52,865 nt of DNA from Bacteroidota bacterium (lineage in GTDB: Bacteria > Bacteroidota > Ignavibacteria > UBA10030 > UBA8401): NCBI GenBank assembly GCA_030679145.1, contig JAUXTU010000060.1, positions 1 to 52,865 of the forward strand. The letters are read 5' to 3'. The notes under the pieces are model-generated. The model had not been told where the DNA came from. It worked only from the letters and a program-made list of their open reading frames with translations, and ran no database searches. Positions 1 through 6,398 of this stretch are shown here, one piece after another. Position 1 is the stretch's first letter, and every line of letters starts with the position of its first letter. Position numbers and translations under genes: made by a program.

Positions 1-344
1 CGTCCTCGCATAAAACGCAATGCCGCTTCAATTTCTTTTGGATCATTATGAGAACTGGAAACAATCAAATGATATCCCTGAGATTGTACCGCACTATCAG
101 CACCGCGAATAATTTCAGAGAAAAATTCCCCATGCAAGTCCGGCAGTAGTAAACCAATCGCTTCTGTCCTTTTCATAATAAGACCGCGAGCAGCCGGATT
201 CGGCACATATTGAAGTTTCTCCACAACAGCCATTACTATCTTTCGAGTTTCAGCTTTTACTTTATCACTGCCGTTGATTACCCGTGAAACAGTTGCAATA
301 GAAACTCCGGCTTTTTTTGCTACGTCGATGATATTGAACTGCAT
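1..344 (-). CDS. LacI-family transcriptional regulator, N-terminal part (cut by window start)
   Basis: Translating the minus strand from the ATG at 344 gives MQFNIIDVAKKAGVSIATVS, the standard LacI-type helix-turn-helix, followed by a hinge region reading YVPNPAARGL. The start of the periplasmic-binding-protein-like effector domain follows (EAIGLLLPDLHGEFFSEII), and the frame stays open to the window edge, so about 114 residues are visible. Proteins of this family are usually cytoplasmic repressors that respond to sugars or related metabolites; the ligand cannot be read from this fragment. Two copies of a near-perfect inverted repeat lie just upstream, which suggests autoregulation and control of whatever is transcribed rightward. 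The divergent neighbour encodes a PAP2 phosphatase, but no sugar gene is visible on that side. Confidence 0.93.
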   Translation of the reverse strand, partial: MQFNIIDVAKKAGVSIATVSRVINGSDKVKAETRKIVMAVVEKLQYVPNPAARGLIMKRTEAIGLLLPDLHGEFFSEIIRGADSAVQSQGYHLIVSSSHNDPKEIEAALRFMRG

Positions 345-380
345 AATAATTCCAGACTAAAAGTAATTTTGGCAGCTTAC

Positions 381-398
381 AATGTAAACCTTTACATT
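381..398 (-). promoter_or_regulatory. LacI-type operator, copy 1
   Basis: AATGTAAACCTTTACATT has perfectly inverted 8-bp arms around a CC/GG centre, the form expected of a LacI/GalR-family operator. It lies 37-54 bp upstream of the regulator's ATG. Read on the minus strand it is identical to copy 2 at 442-459, and the identity extends one base to 19 nt. The centre-to-centre distance is 61 bp, so a looped or cooperative repressor complex is possible. The sequence match is direct; the protein-DNA pairing is inferred from adjacency. Confidence 0.75.
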
Positions 399-441
399 AT
401 TGGGTAGAACATTTCAACCAAACGTAATTTTATTTGGGAAA

Positions 442-459
442 AATGTAAAGGTTTACATT
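442..459 (+). promoter_or_regulatory. LacI-type operator, copy 2
   Basis: AATGTAAAGGTTTACATT is the same 18-bp operator as at 381-398 but in the opposite orientation. It sits about 140 bp upstream of the chosen PAP2 start and about 100 bp from the lacI-type start, in the divergent intergenic region. It could serve either promoter. Confidence 0.75.
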
Positions 460-599
460 GGTGGTTAGAATATTAACTTTTTTAAATTTTAGAGTCAAGA
501 CTTTTTTTATCTTACGTATATTTTAGTATTTTTATATCAATCGACTCATAAGTGATTAATGTTTTACCTTGCACCCATTTTCAATATTTAAGCTATATT

Positions 600-1415
600 A
601 TGAAAAAATCCCCAATAATTGCCCTCTTTGCTTTCTGCATATCAGGTTCAATGTACGCGCAAGAAAATGATCAGCTTAAAAGTCCCTATAAGAATAGTTG
701 GTCTGTCGATGGACCAATATTTGGTATTTCAATTATTGTAGCGTTCACCGCATCAGTCGTTGATGAAGGTACTACGAATTTAACGATCACTGAAATAAAT
801 TCTTTATCAAAAAATACTATTAATCCAATCGATCGTCTTTCGGCAGGATTATATTCCAAGGATCAATCAAGAGTGAGTGATATTCTCGTTGGCACATCAA
901 TCGTGTCTCCGCTGTTGTTAATGTTTGATAACAACATTCGTCATGATGCCGGCACCATTACCACAATGTATTTAGAGACAATACTATTTGCAACGTTCAC
1001 ACCTTCATATGGAAAAGGTGGAGTTCAAAGAATTAGGCCGTTCGTCTATGGAACTAAAGCACCCCTTTCTGAAAAACAAAATAACGAGGCACGACGCTCT
1101 TTTTTTTCCGGACATGCAACGTGGGCGTTTGCAACTAGCGTGTTCTTTGCTAATGTCTATTCAGATTACTATCCGAATTCTAAATACAAAGCTTATGTTT
1201 GGTATGGCTCTATTGGCCTTGCTTCGACAGTATCTATATTAAGGGTAAGTTCGGGCGCCCACTTTGTTAGTGATATCATAGTAGGTGCTGCTGTGGGAAG
1301 TTCGATAGGTTATGTGATTCCATATCTGCATCGAAATCATTCTGATTATTTTTCTTTGTTGCCACAAATCTCTCCTCAATTCAGAGGATTTAAATTGTCG
1401 TTACGTCTGAAATAA
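600..1415 (+). CDS. PAP2-family phosphatase, exported
   Basis: From the ATG at 600 the 271-residue protein begins with a signal peptide (MKKSPIIALFAFCISGSMYA). This start is preferred to an in-frame GTG at 552, which would put 16 polar residues before it. All three PAP2 signature motifs are present: KGGVQRIRP (K-x6-RP, about residues 139-147), SGH (170-172) and RVSSGAHFVSD (R-x5-H-x3-D, 215-225). The family includes phosphatidic-acid and undecaprenyl-pyrophosphate phosphatases and acid phosphatases; the substrate cannot be told here. It probably acts at the periplasmic face of the membrane. It is divergent from the LacI-type regulator with two operators between them, so it may be repressor-controlled. 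A hairpin terminator follows at once. Confidence 0.88.
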   Translation: MKKSPIIALFAFCISGSMYAQENDQLKSPYKNSWSVDGPIFGISIIVAFTASVVDEGTTNLTITEINSLSKNTINPIDRLSAGLYSKDQSRVSDILVGTSIVSPLLLMFDNNIRHDAGTITTMYLETILFATFTPSYGKGGVQRIRPFVYGTKAPLSEKQNNEARRSFFSGHATWAFATSVFFANVYSDYYPNSKYKAYVWYGSIGLASTVSILRVSSGAHFVSDIIVGAAVGSSIGYVIPYLHRNHSDYFSLLPQISPQFRGFKLSLRLK

Positions 1416-1445
1416 AAAGAGGCGAATATACATTCGCCTCTTTTT
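1414..1445. terminator. Bidirectional rho-independent terminator
   Basis: A perfect 14-bp stem (AAAAAGAGGCGAAT / ATTCGCCTCTTTTT) with a four-base ATAC loop has A and T runs on its two flanks, so it can end transcription in both directions. It lies between the convergent PAP2 gene and the lipoprotein gene. Confidence 0.93.
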
Positions 1446-1449
1446 ATTT

Positions 1450-2001
1450 TTAGTGTCTACCGCCGCCAGGTCCACCATGACCACCTGGCCCACCGTGACC
1501 CCCATGTCCGTCGTGACCTCGATGACCTCCTCTGTGGCCTTGTTTATTCCAGAACTTAACGACCCATGTATCAAAAAGTGCCAATTGGTCGATAGTAAGA
1601 ATTGATTGAACAGATGCAACAAATTGATCGCGTGCCGCTTTTACAAGTTCATGCGCTTGAATTTTAGTGATCAGTGTATCTTCAACTTGTTGACGAATCT
1701 CTTTCAGTGATGCAAATAATGTAGCTCCATAAACTTTTACGCTATCAAATTGTTCGTCCGTTAAACCTAAATGAAATTTTAACGAACCAAGCATGCGACC
1801 ATTACGTAACGAATCGTGACGAACCGAATCTGCATCCGTTGTAACAACAATTCCGTCCACTGTTTCGACTGCCATTTTCAGCATCGATGTTTCGCTGTAC
1901 GCAACCGCAGAAGACGATGCATCAGTTGTACCTGTTGGATTACTTTTGTCGCATCCCACAAGCAACAATGCAAAGAACACAACCGCAAATATTTTGTTCA
2001 T
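1450..2001 (-). CDS. Spy/CpxP-like lipoprotein with His/Gly-rich tail
   Basis: The 183-residue product starts with a lipoprotein signal peptide with the lipobox LLVGC, so it should be lipid-anchored in the envelope. The centre is helical, with two LTxxQ-like elements (LTDEQ, LTIDQ) as in the Spy/CpxP family of periplasmic stress chaperones and metal-linked proteins. The last 29 residues are almost only Gly, His, Pro and Arg, with seven histidines, which would suit metal binding. A sigma-54-like promoter lies about 90-110 bp upstream in the correct orientation. Family membership is based on the LTxxQ pattern and general architecture, not on close identity; the metal role is inferred from composition. 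Confidence 0.7.
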   Translation of the reverse strand: MNKIFAVVFFALLLVGCDKSNPTGTTDASSSAVAYSETSMLKMAVETVDGIVVTTDADSVRHDSLRNGRMLGSLKFHLGLTDEQFDSVKVYGATLFASLKEIRQQVEDTLITKIQAHELVKAARDQFVASVQSILTIDQLALFDTWVVKFWNKQGHRGGHRGHDGHGGHGGPGGHGGPGGGRH

Positions 2002-2092
2002 AGAAAAAATCCCTGAATAAAATGTGAATAAGTGAGTGAGTTAATTATTGATGAATGATCAGAGGTTGCATCATTCATTTCTACACTTCATA

Positions 2093-2109
2093 TTACAATG
2101 GTCGTGCCA
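2093..2109 (-). promoter_or_regulatory. Sigma-54-like (-24/-12) promoter upstream of the Spy-like lipoprotein gene
   Basis: On the minus strand the sequence is TGGCACGACCATTGTAA, against the RpoN consensus TGGCACG-N4-TTGCW: the -24 box is exact and TTG of the -12 box is present. The predicted start lies near 2083, giving a leader of about 80 nt before the ATG at 2001. Confidence 0.6.
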
Positions 2110-2246
2110 GATATTTTCATCATAATTTTTCAATTTTTAGACTTTGTAATATTTTACTACGCAAACTTTGCATGGTCAACGCATAGTATGCGCAAAAAAA
2201 ATCTCGGCTAGCGGGACATTACACAATAAAGCATGGAACTCATCGT

Positions 2247-2735
2247 TTACTTCACATTGACATCAATCTTCTTCTGCTTTGTCTCTTCTGCTTTCGGAAG
2301 TCTTACAGTAAGAATGCCATCTTTGTATTGAGCATCAATTTCATTTGATTTGATCGTACCGGGAATTGAAAATGTCCGTTCAAATGAACCATAGCAACGT
2401 TCCATTCGTGAATAATTGCCTTCTTTCTTATCATACTCATTCTTTTTTTCACCTCGAATTGTGAGCAGATTATTTTCAAGTGTGATTTTCACGTCATCCT
2501 TATTCATCCCCGGAAGCCCAGCTTTCAAGATGTAACTATCGTTGTTTTCAACGATATCCACCGCAGGATTCCATTCACGTGAGAAGAATGAATCATTTGC
2601 AAAAACATCACCGCGGAAAAAATCATCAAAGATTCTATTCATATCGTACTGTAATGATTGCAATCCACGGAACGATGGAAATTCTCGATTCCACAACGAC
2701 AATTCTTGCGTTGGGTCTCGTTTAATCAGTAACAT
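2247..2735 (-). CDS. Hsp20/alpha-crystallin small heat-shock protein (third of three)
   Basis: This 162-residue protein has the usual small heat-shock layout: an N-terminal arm (to about residue 50), the alpha-crystallin domain starting WNPAVDIVENNDSYILKAGL, and the late signature GILTVRLPKAE. A V-x-V-type C-terminal anchor (DVNVK) replaces the commoner I-x-I. Such proteins hold unfolding proteins in the cytoplasm until ATP-dependent chaperones act. It is the last of three Hsp20 genes on the minus strand, 60 bp after the previous one. The leader before the ATG (AAAGGAGAAAAACT) is nearly the same as that of the first gene, which supports local duplication. Confidence 0.95.
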   Translation of the reverse strand: MLLIKRDPTQELSLWNREFPSFRGLQSLQYDMNRIFDDFFRGDVFANDSFFSREWNPAVDIVENNDSYILKAGLPGMNKDDVKITLENNLLTIRGEKKNEYDKKEGNYSRMERCYGSFERTFSIPGTIKSNEIDAQYKDGILTVRLPKAEETKQKKIDVNVK

Positions 2736-2795
2736 AGTTTTTCTCCTTTCTTATCCGATCATATTTGATCGTTGAATAATGAAATAGGTTGAACG

Positions 2796-3137
2796 TTATT
2801 TAATTGTGATTTGTCTTGATAAATACTGCTGTTTCTTATTCAGTGTAACCCTCAACACACCGAGTTCATAGTGAGCAGCAACAGTATCAATATCAATGTC
2901 ATTTGCCAATGAAAACTCTCGATAAAATTGTTTTGAGGCTTCAGAATTTTCTGATTGGATGTCAATTGTCACCGAAGCAGAAATAACCAAAGTGTTATTT
3001 TCAATGTTTGCTTTTATACTCTCCTTGACTGCGCCTGGGATATCTAAAGAAACGATATATGATTTTGGTGTTTCAAAAATATTCGCTACAGGTAAAATTG
3101 AATGAATTGTTTTCTTTTCAAGTATTTCTGTTTGCAT
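2796..3137 (-). CDS. Short, diverged Hsp20-like protein (second of three)
   Basis: The reading frame is open upstream to 3302, but that part overlaps the preceding hsp20 gene. The ATG at 3137 is preceded by AAGGAATAGGAATT and starts 26 nt after that gene's stop, so I chose it; the product is 113 residues. It keeps an alpha-crystallin fold pattern (SYIVSLDIPGAVKESIKANI, then GVLRVTLNKK) and ends in an I-x-I anchor (RQITIK). The N-terminal arm is nearly absent and the middle of the domain is much diverged from its two neighbours. It may form mixed oligomers with them; this is inference. Confidence 0.82.
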   Translation of the reverse strand: MQTEILEKKTIHSILPVANIFETPKSYIVSLDIPGAVKESIKANIENNTLVISASVTIDIQSENSEASKQFYREFSLANDIDIDTVAAHYELGVLRVTLNKKQQYLSRQITIK

Positions 3138-3162
3138 AATTCCTATTCCTTTCTTGTCAGTT

Positions 3163-3582
3163 TTATCTGATTGATATTTGTTTAGGTTTTGCATTTTCAT
3201 GTTTGGGAAGAACGATTTGAAGAAGACCATTCTCATGGGTAGCTGAAATCTTTTCAACATCAACCGAATATGGAAGTTTGATCGCTCGTTCAAATGCTCC
3301 ATACGAGATCTCGTTGCGGATCCACTGTTCGTTTTCTTTTAATTTTGGTTGCTTACGCTCAGCTAAAATAGTTAATACACCGTCGTTCACATTCACTTTC
3401 ACATCTTCTTTTACCACCCCCGGAATTTCAACATTCACGAGAACTTGTTCGCCGGTATCTTTCATTGAAACACCCGAAAACCGGTTTGTTCGATTGATTG
3501 TGGGATACGTTACAAGCGCAGAGTTAACGATTGAATCAATCTCCTCAAAAATACTTTCTACTGGTTTGAATCGGACTAACAT
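3163..3582 (-). CDS. Hsp20/alpha-crystallin small heat-shock protein (first of three)
   Basis: This 139-residue small heat-shock protein has a short N-terminal arm, an alpha-crystallin domain (GEQVLVNVEIPGVVKEDVKV), the signature GLLQIVLPKHE and an I-x-I C-terminal anchor (KQISIR). It is the promoter-proximal gene of a three-gene hsp20 run. AAAAAAGGAGAAAACT precedes the ATG as a strong ribosome binding site. A sigma-54-like promoter lies about 60-76 bp upstream, which points to control by RpoN and an enhancer-binding protein rather than by HrcA/CIRCE; no CIRCE inverted repeat was seen. Confidence 0.94.
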   Translation of the reverse strand: MLVRFKPVESIFEEIDSIVNSALVTYPTINRTNRFSGVSMKDTGEQVLVNVEIPGVVKEDVKVNVNDGVLTILAERKQPKLKENEQWIRNEISYGAFERAIKLPYSVDVEKISATHENGLLQIVLPKHENAKPKQISIR

Positions 3583-3642
3583 AGTTTTCTCCTTTTTTGA
3601 ATTTTATTTTTTTTGATTTGTGATTATGTTATTCAATAACAA

Positions 3643-3658
3643 TTCAAGCACCGTGCCA
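3643..3658 (-). promoter_or_regulatory. Sigma-54-like (-24/-12) promoter upstream of the hsp20 cluster
   Basis: The minus strand reads TGGCACGGTGCTTGAA: an exact TGGCACG, a 4-nt gap, then TTG, followed by A where the consensus has C. The likely start is near 3632, about 50 nt from the ATG at 3582. It shares the exact TGGCACG-N4-TTG core with the site upstream of the Spy-like lipoprotein. Confidence 0.6.
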
Positions 3659-3793
3659 AATAAAAGTTGGGGAAATTATTAAAAAATTATGGAATGAAAT
3701 ATTTTTGATGATATGCTGACAGGAAAGTAAGACAAGATTTCAATCTGAAATGAAATTTAGACAGAAGAGTATGACACTAAAAATAAATAATAG

Positions 3794-4738
3794 TTAGCCT
3801 TGTTCAGCAAGCCATCGCTCAGCATCAATCGCAGCCATACATCCGCTGCCGGCAGCAGTTATTGCCTGGCGATAATAATGATCTGCAACATCTCCTGCAG
3901 CAAATACGCCTTCAATATTTGTTTTTGTTGAACCTGCCTGCACCTTTAAATAACCGTTCTCGTGCATATCAAGAATACCTGCAAATATTTCTGTATTAGG
4001 TTTATGACCGATCGCCAAAAATAACCCGTCAGCTTTTACTATTTTTGTTTCACCTGTTTTCACATTTTTTAATTTCAATCCGGTCATTTTCTTTTTATTA
4101 TTTTCCACAATCCCAAGTACTTCTTCAACAACTGAATTCCATTCGACAGAAACTTTTGGATTATTTAACACACGATCTTGCATTACCTTCGATGCACGAA
4201 ATTCTTCTCTTCGGTGAATCAATGTTAGTTTTGACGCAAACTTTGTCAGAAAACTTGCTTCTTCCATTGCTGTATCTCCGCCACCAACGACATATACTTC
4301 CTGATTACGAAAGAAGAATCCATCACACGTTGCGCACGCTGAAACACCATATCCCGAAAATTCTTTTTCGGAAGGAATATCCAACCATTTTGCAGATGCT
4401 CCAGTAGAAACAATCACTGAATCCGCGGTAAACAATTCTTCATCAACCCAAACTTTAAATGGTCGTTGCGCAAAATCTACTTTCGATACAATTTTAAATT
4501 GCGATTCAGTGCCAAATCGCACTGCTTGCTTTCGCATTACATCCATCAATTCAGGGCCTTGGATTCCGTGTTCAAAGCCGGGATAATTTTCAACTTCTGT
4601 TGTGATTGTTAATTGCCCGCCTGGTTGAATTCCTTCAAAAATAAGCGGAGCAAGATTTGCCCTGCTTGCATAAATTGCCGCTGTAAGTCCGGCCGGACCG
4701 GAACCAATAATAATTACTTTGCGATGATTAGAAGACAT
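3794..4738 (-). CDS. trxB: Thioredoxin reductase
   Basis: This 314-residue low-molecular-weight thioredoxin reductase has an N-terminal FAD-binding loop (IIGSGPAGLTAAIYASRA), the redox pair CATC (C135, C138), a second nucleotide-binding segment (VVGGGDTAMEEA) for NADPH, and the C-terminal FAD motif GVFAAGDVADHYYRQAITAA. It passes electrons from NADPH to thioredoxin in the cytoplasm. Its length is standard. It starts 26 nt after queG ends on the same strand, so the two are probably co-transcribed. Confidence 0.97.
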   Translation of the reverse strand: MSSNHRKVIIIGSGPAGLTAAIYASRANLAPLIFEGIQPGGQLTITTEVENYPGFEHGIQGPELMDVMRKQAVRFGTESQFKIVSKVDFAQRPFKVWVDEELFTADSVIVSTGASAKWLDIPSEKEFSGYGVSACATCDGFFFRNQEVYVVGGGDTAMEEASFLTKFASKLTLIHRREEFRASKVMQDRVLNNPKVSVEWNSVVEEVLGIVENNKKKMTGLKLKNVKTGETKIVKADGLFLAIGHKPNTEIFAGILDMHENGYLKVQAGSTKTNIEGVFAAGDVADHYYRQAITAAGSGCMAAIDAERWLAEQG

Positions 4739-4764
4739 ATTTTTCTGATTTAGTGGATGGTAAT

Positions 4765-5694
4765 TTAATGTTCAACATTATCTAAAATAATCTTTGCATT
4801 GCGAATAATTCCTTGACACTTTGTTCTTTTTATTGGAGAGTCCTTAAACCGTTTAGAAAACTCATCTTGTGAAATAGTTACCAAATTTTTCAATGATGGG
4901 TTTATGTTCTCACTTCTTGGTAAAAATTCATTGTGTCCTGTCTGTTGTTGAAATTTATTCCAAGGACAAACATCCTGACAAATATCGCAGCCGTAAATCC
5001 ATTGGTCGAAATTTTTTCCTAATTCCGTTGCAATTTCGCCGCGATGTTCTATCGTCAAATACGAAATGCATCTATTGCTATCAACAATATACGGTTCTCG
5101 AATCGCATCTGTCGGACAAGCATCAATGCACGCAGTGCAAGTTCCGCAAAAGTCTTCCATTGGTGTATCGTAATCGAGTTTTTCCGTTGTAATAATTTCA
5201 CCAAGAAAAACCCAGGAACCAAACTCCTTTGTAATAAGATTCGTATGTTTTCCCTGCCAACCTAGACCTGCGCGTGAGGCCCATACTTTGTCCATCATTG
5301 GACCAGTATCTACGTAATATCTATTTTCTGATCCAGGTACTAATTGTTTGATGCACTCGGCAAGCGTTTCGATTCTTTTTGTCACATGAATATGATAATC
5401 ATCGCCCCATGCATACCGAGAAATTTTTCCTTCATCCAGCTTAGGTTTATGTTCCGTCGGCGTAAAATAATTTATTGCAACGCTAATTACAGATTGTGCG
5501 TTTGGAACAATATTTCGTGGATCCATTCTTCTTTCAACATTCTTTTCCATCCATTGCATTGAAGCATGATATCCACGACCCAACCAATCTTTTAAATGAT
5601 CACCTTCAACATTCAACATTTCTGCTTTTGCAATCCCAACTTTACTGAAACCTAGTTCAAGAGCCTTTGTCTTTATTTGTTCAGTAAGTGTCAT
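4765..5694 (-). CDS. queG: Epoxyqueuosine reductase QueG
   Basis: The 309-residue protein matches QueG, the cobalamin-dependent reductase that turns epoxyqueuosine into queuosine at the wobble base of tRNA. Two [4Fe-4S] ferredoxin motifs are visible: CGTCTACIDACPTDAI (C183, C186, C189, C193) and CDICQDVCPWN further on. The segment YYVDTGPMMDKVWASRAGLG carries the usual active-site aspartate (D135). Length is a little under the 350-380 of many homologues, with a short C-terminus. It lies just downstream of the repeat-flanked GIY-YIG gene. Confidence 0.95.
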   Translation of the reverse strand: MTLTEQIKTKALELGFSKVGIAKAEMLNVEGDHLKDWLGRGYHASMQWMEKNVERRMDPRNIVPNAQSVISVAINYFTPTEHKPKLDEGKISRYAWGDDYHIHVTKRIETLAECIKQLVPGSENRYYVDTGPMMDKVWASRAGLGWQGKHTNLITKEFGSWVFLGEIITTEKLDYDTPMEDFCGTCTACIDACPTDAIREPYIVDSNRCISYLTIEHRGEIATELGKNFDQWIYGCDICQDVCPWNKFQQQTGHNEFLPRSENINPSLKNLVTISQDEFSKRFKDSPIKRTKCQGIIRNAKIILDNVEH

Positions 5695-5712
5695 TTGGAT
5701 TTAAGAATAACT

Positions 5713-5747
5713 CTAATCATTGTCATTCCTGCGTAAGCAGGAATCCA
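5713..5747. repeat. Palindromic repeat family A, left unit with flank
   Basis: The unit at 5722-5747 is GTCATTCCTGCGTAAGCAGG plus AATCCA; inside it an 8-bp stem ATTCCTGC/GCAGGAAT closes a GTAA loop. The bases 5713-5729 (CTAATCATTGTCATTCC) recur exactly at 49460-49476. The unit is in inverted orientation to the copy at 6042-6067, with 23 of 26 positions matching. Two of the three differences are a compensatory T-A to G-C change in the stem. The GIY-YIG gene fills the space between the two units. Confidence 0.85.
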
Positions 5748-5748
5748 T

Positions 5749-6036
5749 TTATAGTTCAAAGAACAAATCTTTCCATTCTGGATTATTCAATTCGATCAAT
5801 TCAATTTTCCATTCACGTTTCCAACGTTTCGTCTGTGTTTCTCTTATAATTGCATCCCGAACATCTTTAAACTCTTCGAAATAAACCAACATAGTAACTT
5901 TATACTTTTGCGTAAAACCGGGAATTAAACCTTCTTTATGTTGTACAACACGATTCCTAAGATTATTGGTCATTCCAATATAGAGCGTGCCATTCTTTTG
6001 GCTTGCAAGAAAATAGGCAAAATATTTTTTATCCAT
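5749..6036 (-). CDS. Small GIY-YIG nuclease-domain protein
   Basis: This 95-residue protein is a single GIY-YIG domain of the YhbQ/UPF0213-like small type: FAYFLASQKNGTLYIGMTNN carries a variant of the first motif and the TLYIG core, followed by LRNRVVQHKEG and the late glutamate in IRETQTKRWKR. The frame is open upstream to 6069, but that extra MSCLRKQASIF is only translated repeat sequence, so I chose the ATG at 6036. No clear Shine-Dalgarno is visible. The gene sits exactly between two inverted copies of a 26-bp palindrome: 5 nt separate its start from one, and its stop codon is 1 nt beyond the other. Its function is unknown; a role in moving or cutting the palindromes is my inference. Confidence 0.85.
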   Translation of the reverse strand: MDKKYFAYFLASQKNGTLYIGMTNNLRNRVVQHKEGLIPGFTQKYKVTMLVYFEEFKDVRDAIIRETQTKRWKREWKIELIELNNPEWKDLFFEL

Positions 6037-6041
6037 AAATA

Positions 6042-6067
6042 TGGATGCCTGCTTTCGCAGGCATGAC
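6042..6067. repeat. Palindromic repeat family A, right unit
   Basis: TGGATGCCTGCTTTCGCAGG plus CATGAC. The stem ATGCCTGC/GCAGGCAT (6045-6064) closes a TTTC loop (GAAA on the minus strand). The copy is inverted relative to 5722-5747. The same left-type and right-type units recur as a pair at 49510-49583. Confidence 0.85.
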
Positions 6068-6080
6068 AAAACTTATGATT

Positions 6081-6383
6081 TTACTTTATAACAATAACTC
6101 TTCCATTCTTCACTTCGGTCTTAAATATTTTTACTCTTCCGCTGGCATTGATTGAAATCCCTGTCCGTACATCGTACGCCCAGCCATGCATTGGGCAGGT
6201 AACAATTCCATTTTCAAACATTCCCTCGTGCAATTTCTGAAATTTCTGATGCGGACACATATTGGATATTGCACAAACTTTTCCATCAACCTTGAAGAGC
6301 GCAATTTCTTCACCGTCTACTACTATGCGTTTTCCTCTGGTTTCTTTTACTTCTTCAAAATTACAAACAACAAGATCACTCAT
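6081..6383 (-). CDS. Rieske [2Fe-2S] ferredoxin-like protein
   Basis: This 100-residue single-domain Rieske protein has ligands in CPH (C43, H45) and CPMHGW (C63, H66), as in the ferredoxin components of dioxygenases and the NirD-like small subunits. It has no signal peptide or membrane anchor, so it is probably a soluble electron carrier. It follows the MBL-fold hydrolase gene by 15 nt on the same strand and may be co-transcribed with it. The physiological partner is not visible in the window. Confidence 0.93.
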   Translation of the reverse strand: MSDLVVCNFEEVKETRGKRIVVDGEEIALFKVDGKVCAISNMCPHQKFQKLHEGMFENGIVTCPMHGWAYDVRTGISINASGRVKIFKTEVKNGRVIVIK

Positions 6384-6398
6384 TTAGACTCTCAGCAA

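Noticed and set aside
2756-2771. CGATCA/TGATCG inverted repeat between two hsp20 genes
   Set aside because: Only 6 bp of stem without a T run; not convincing as terminator or operator.
6037-6069. N-terminal extension MSCLRKQASIF of the GIY-YIG protein
   Set aside because: It is the translation of the palindromic repeat; the ATG at 6036 fits the family length.
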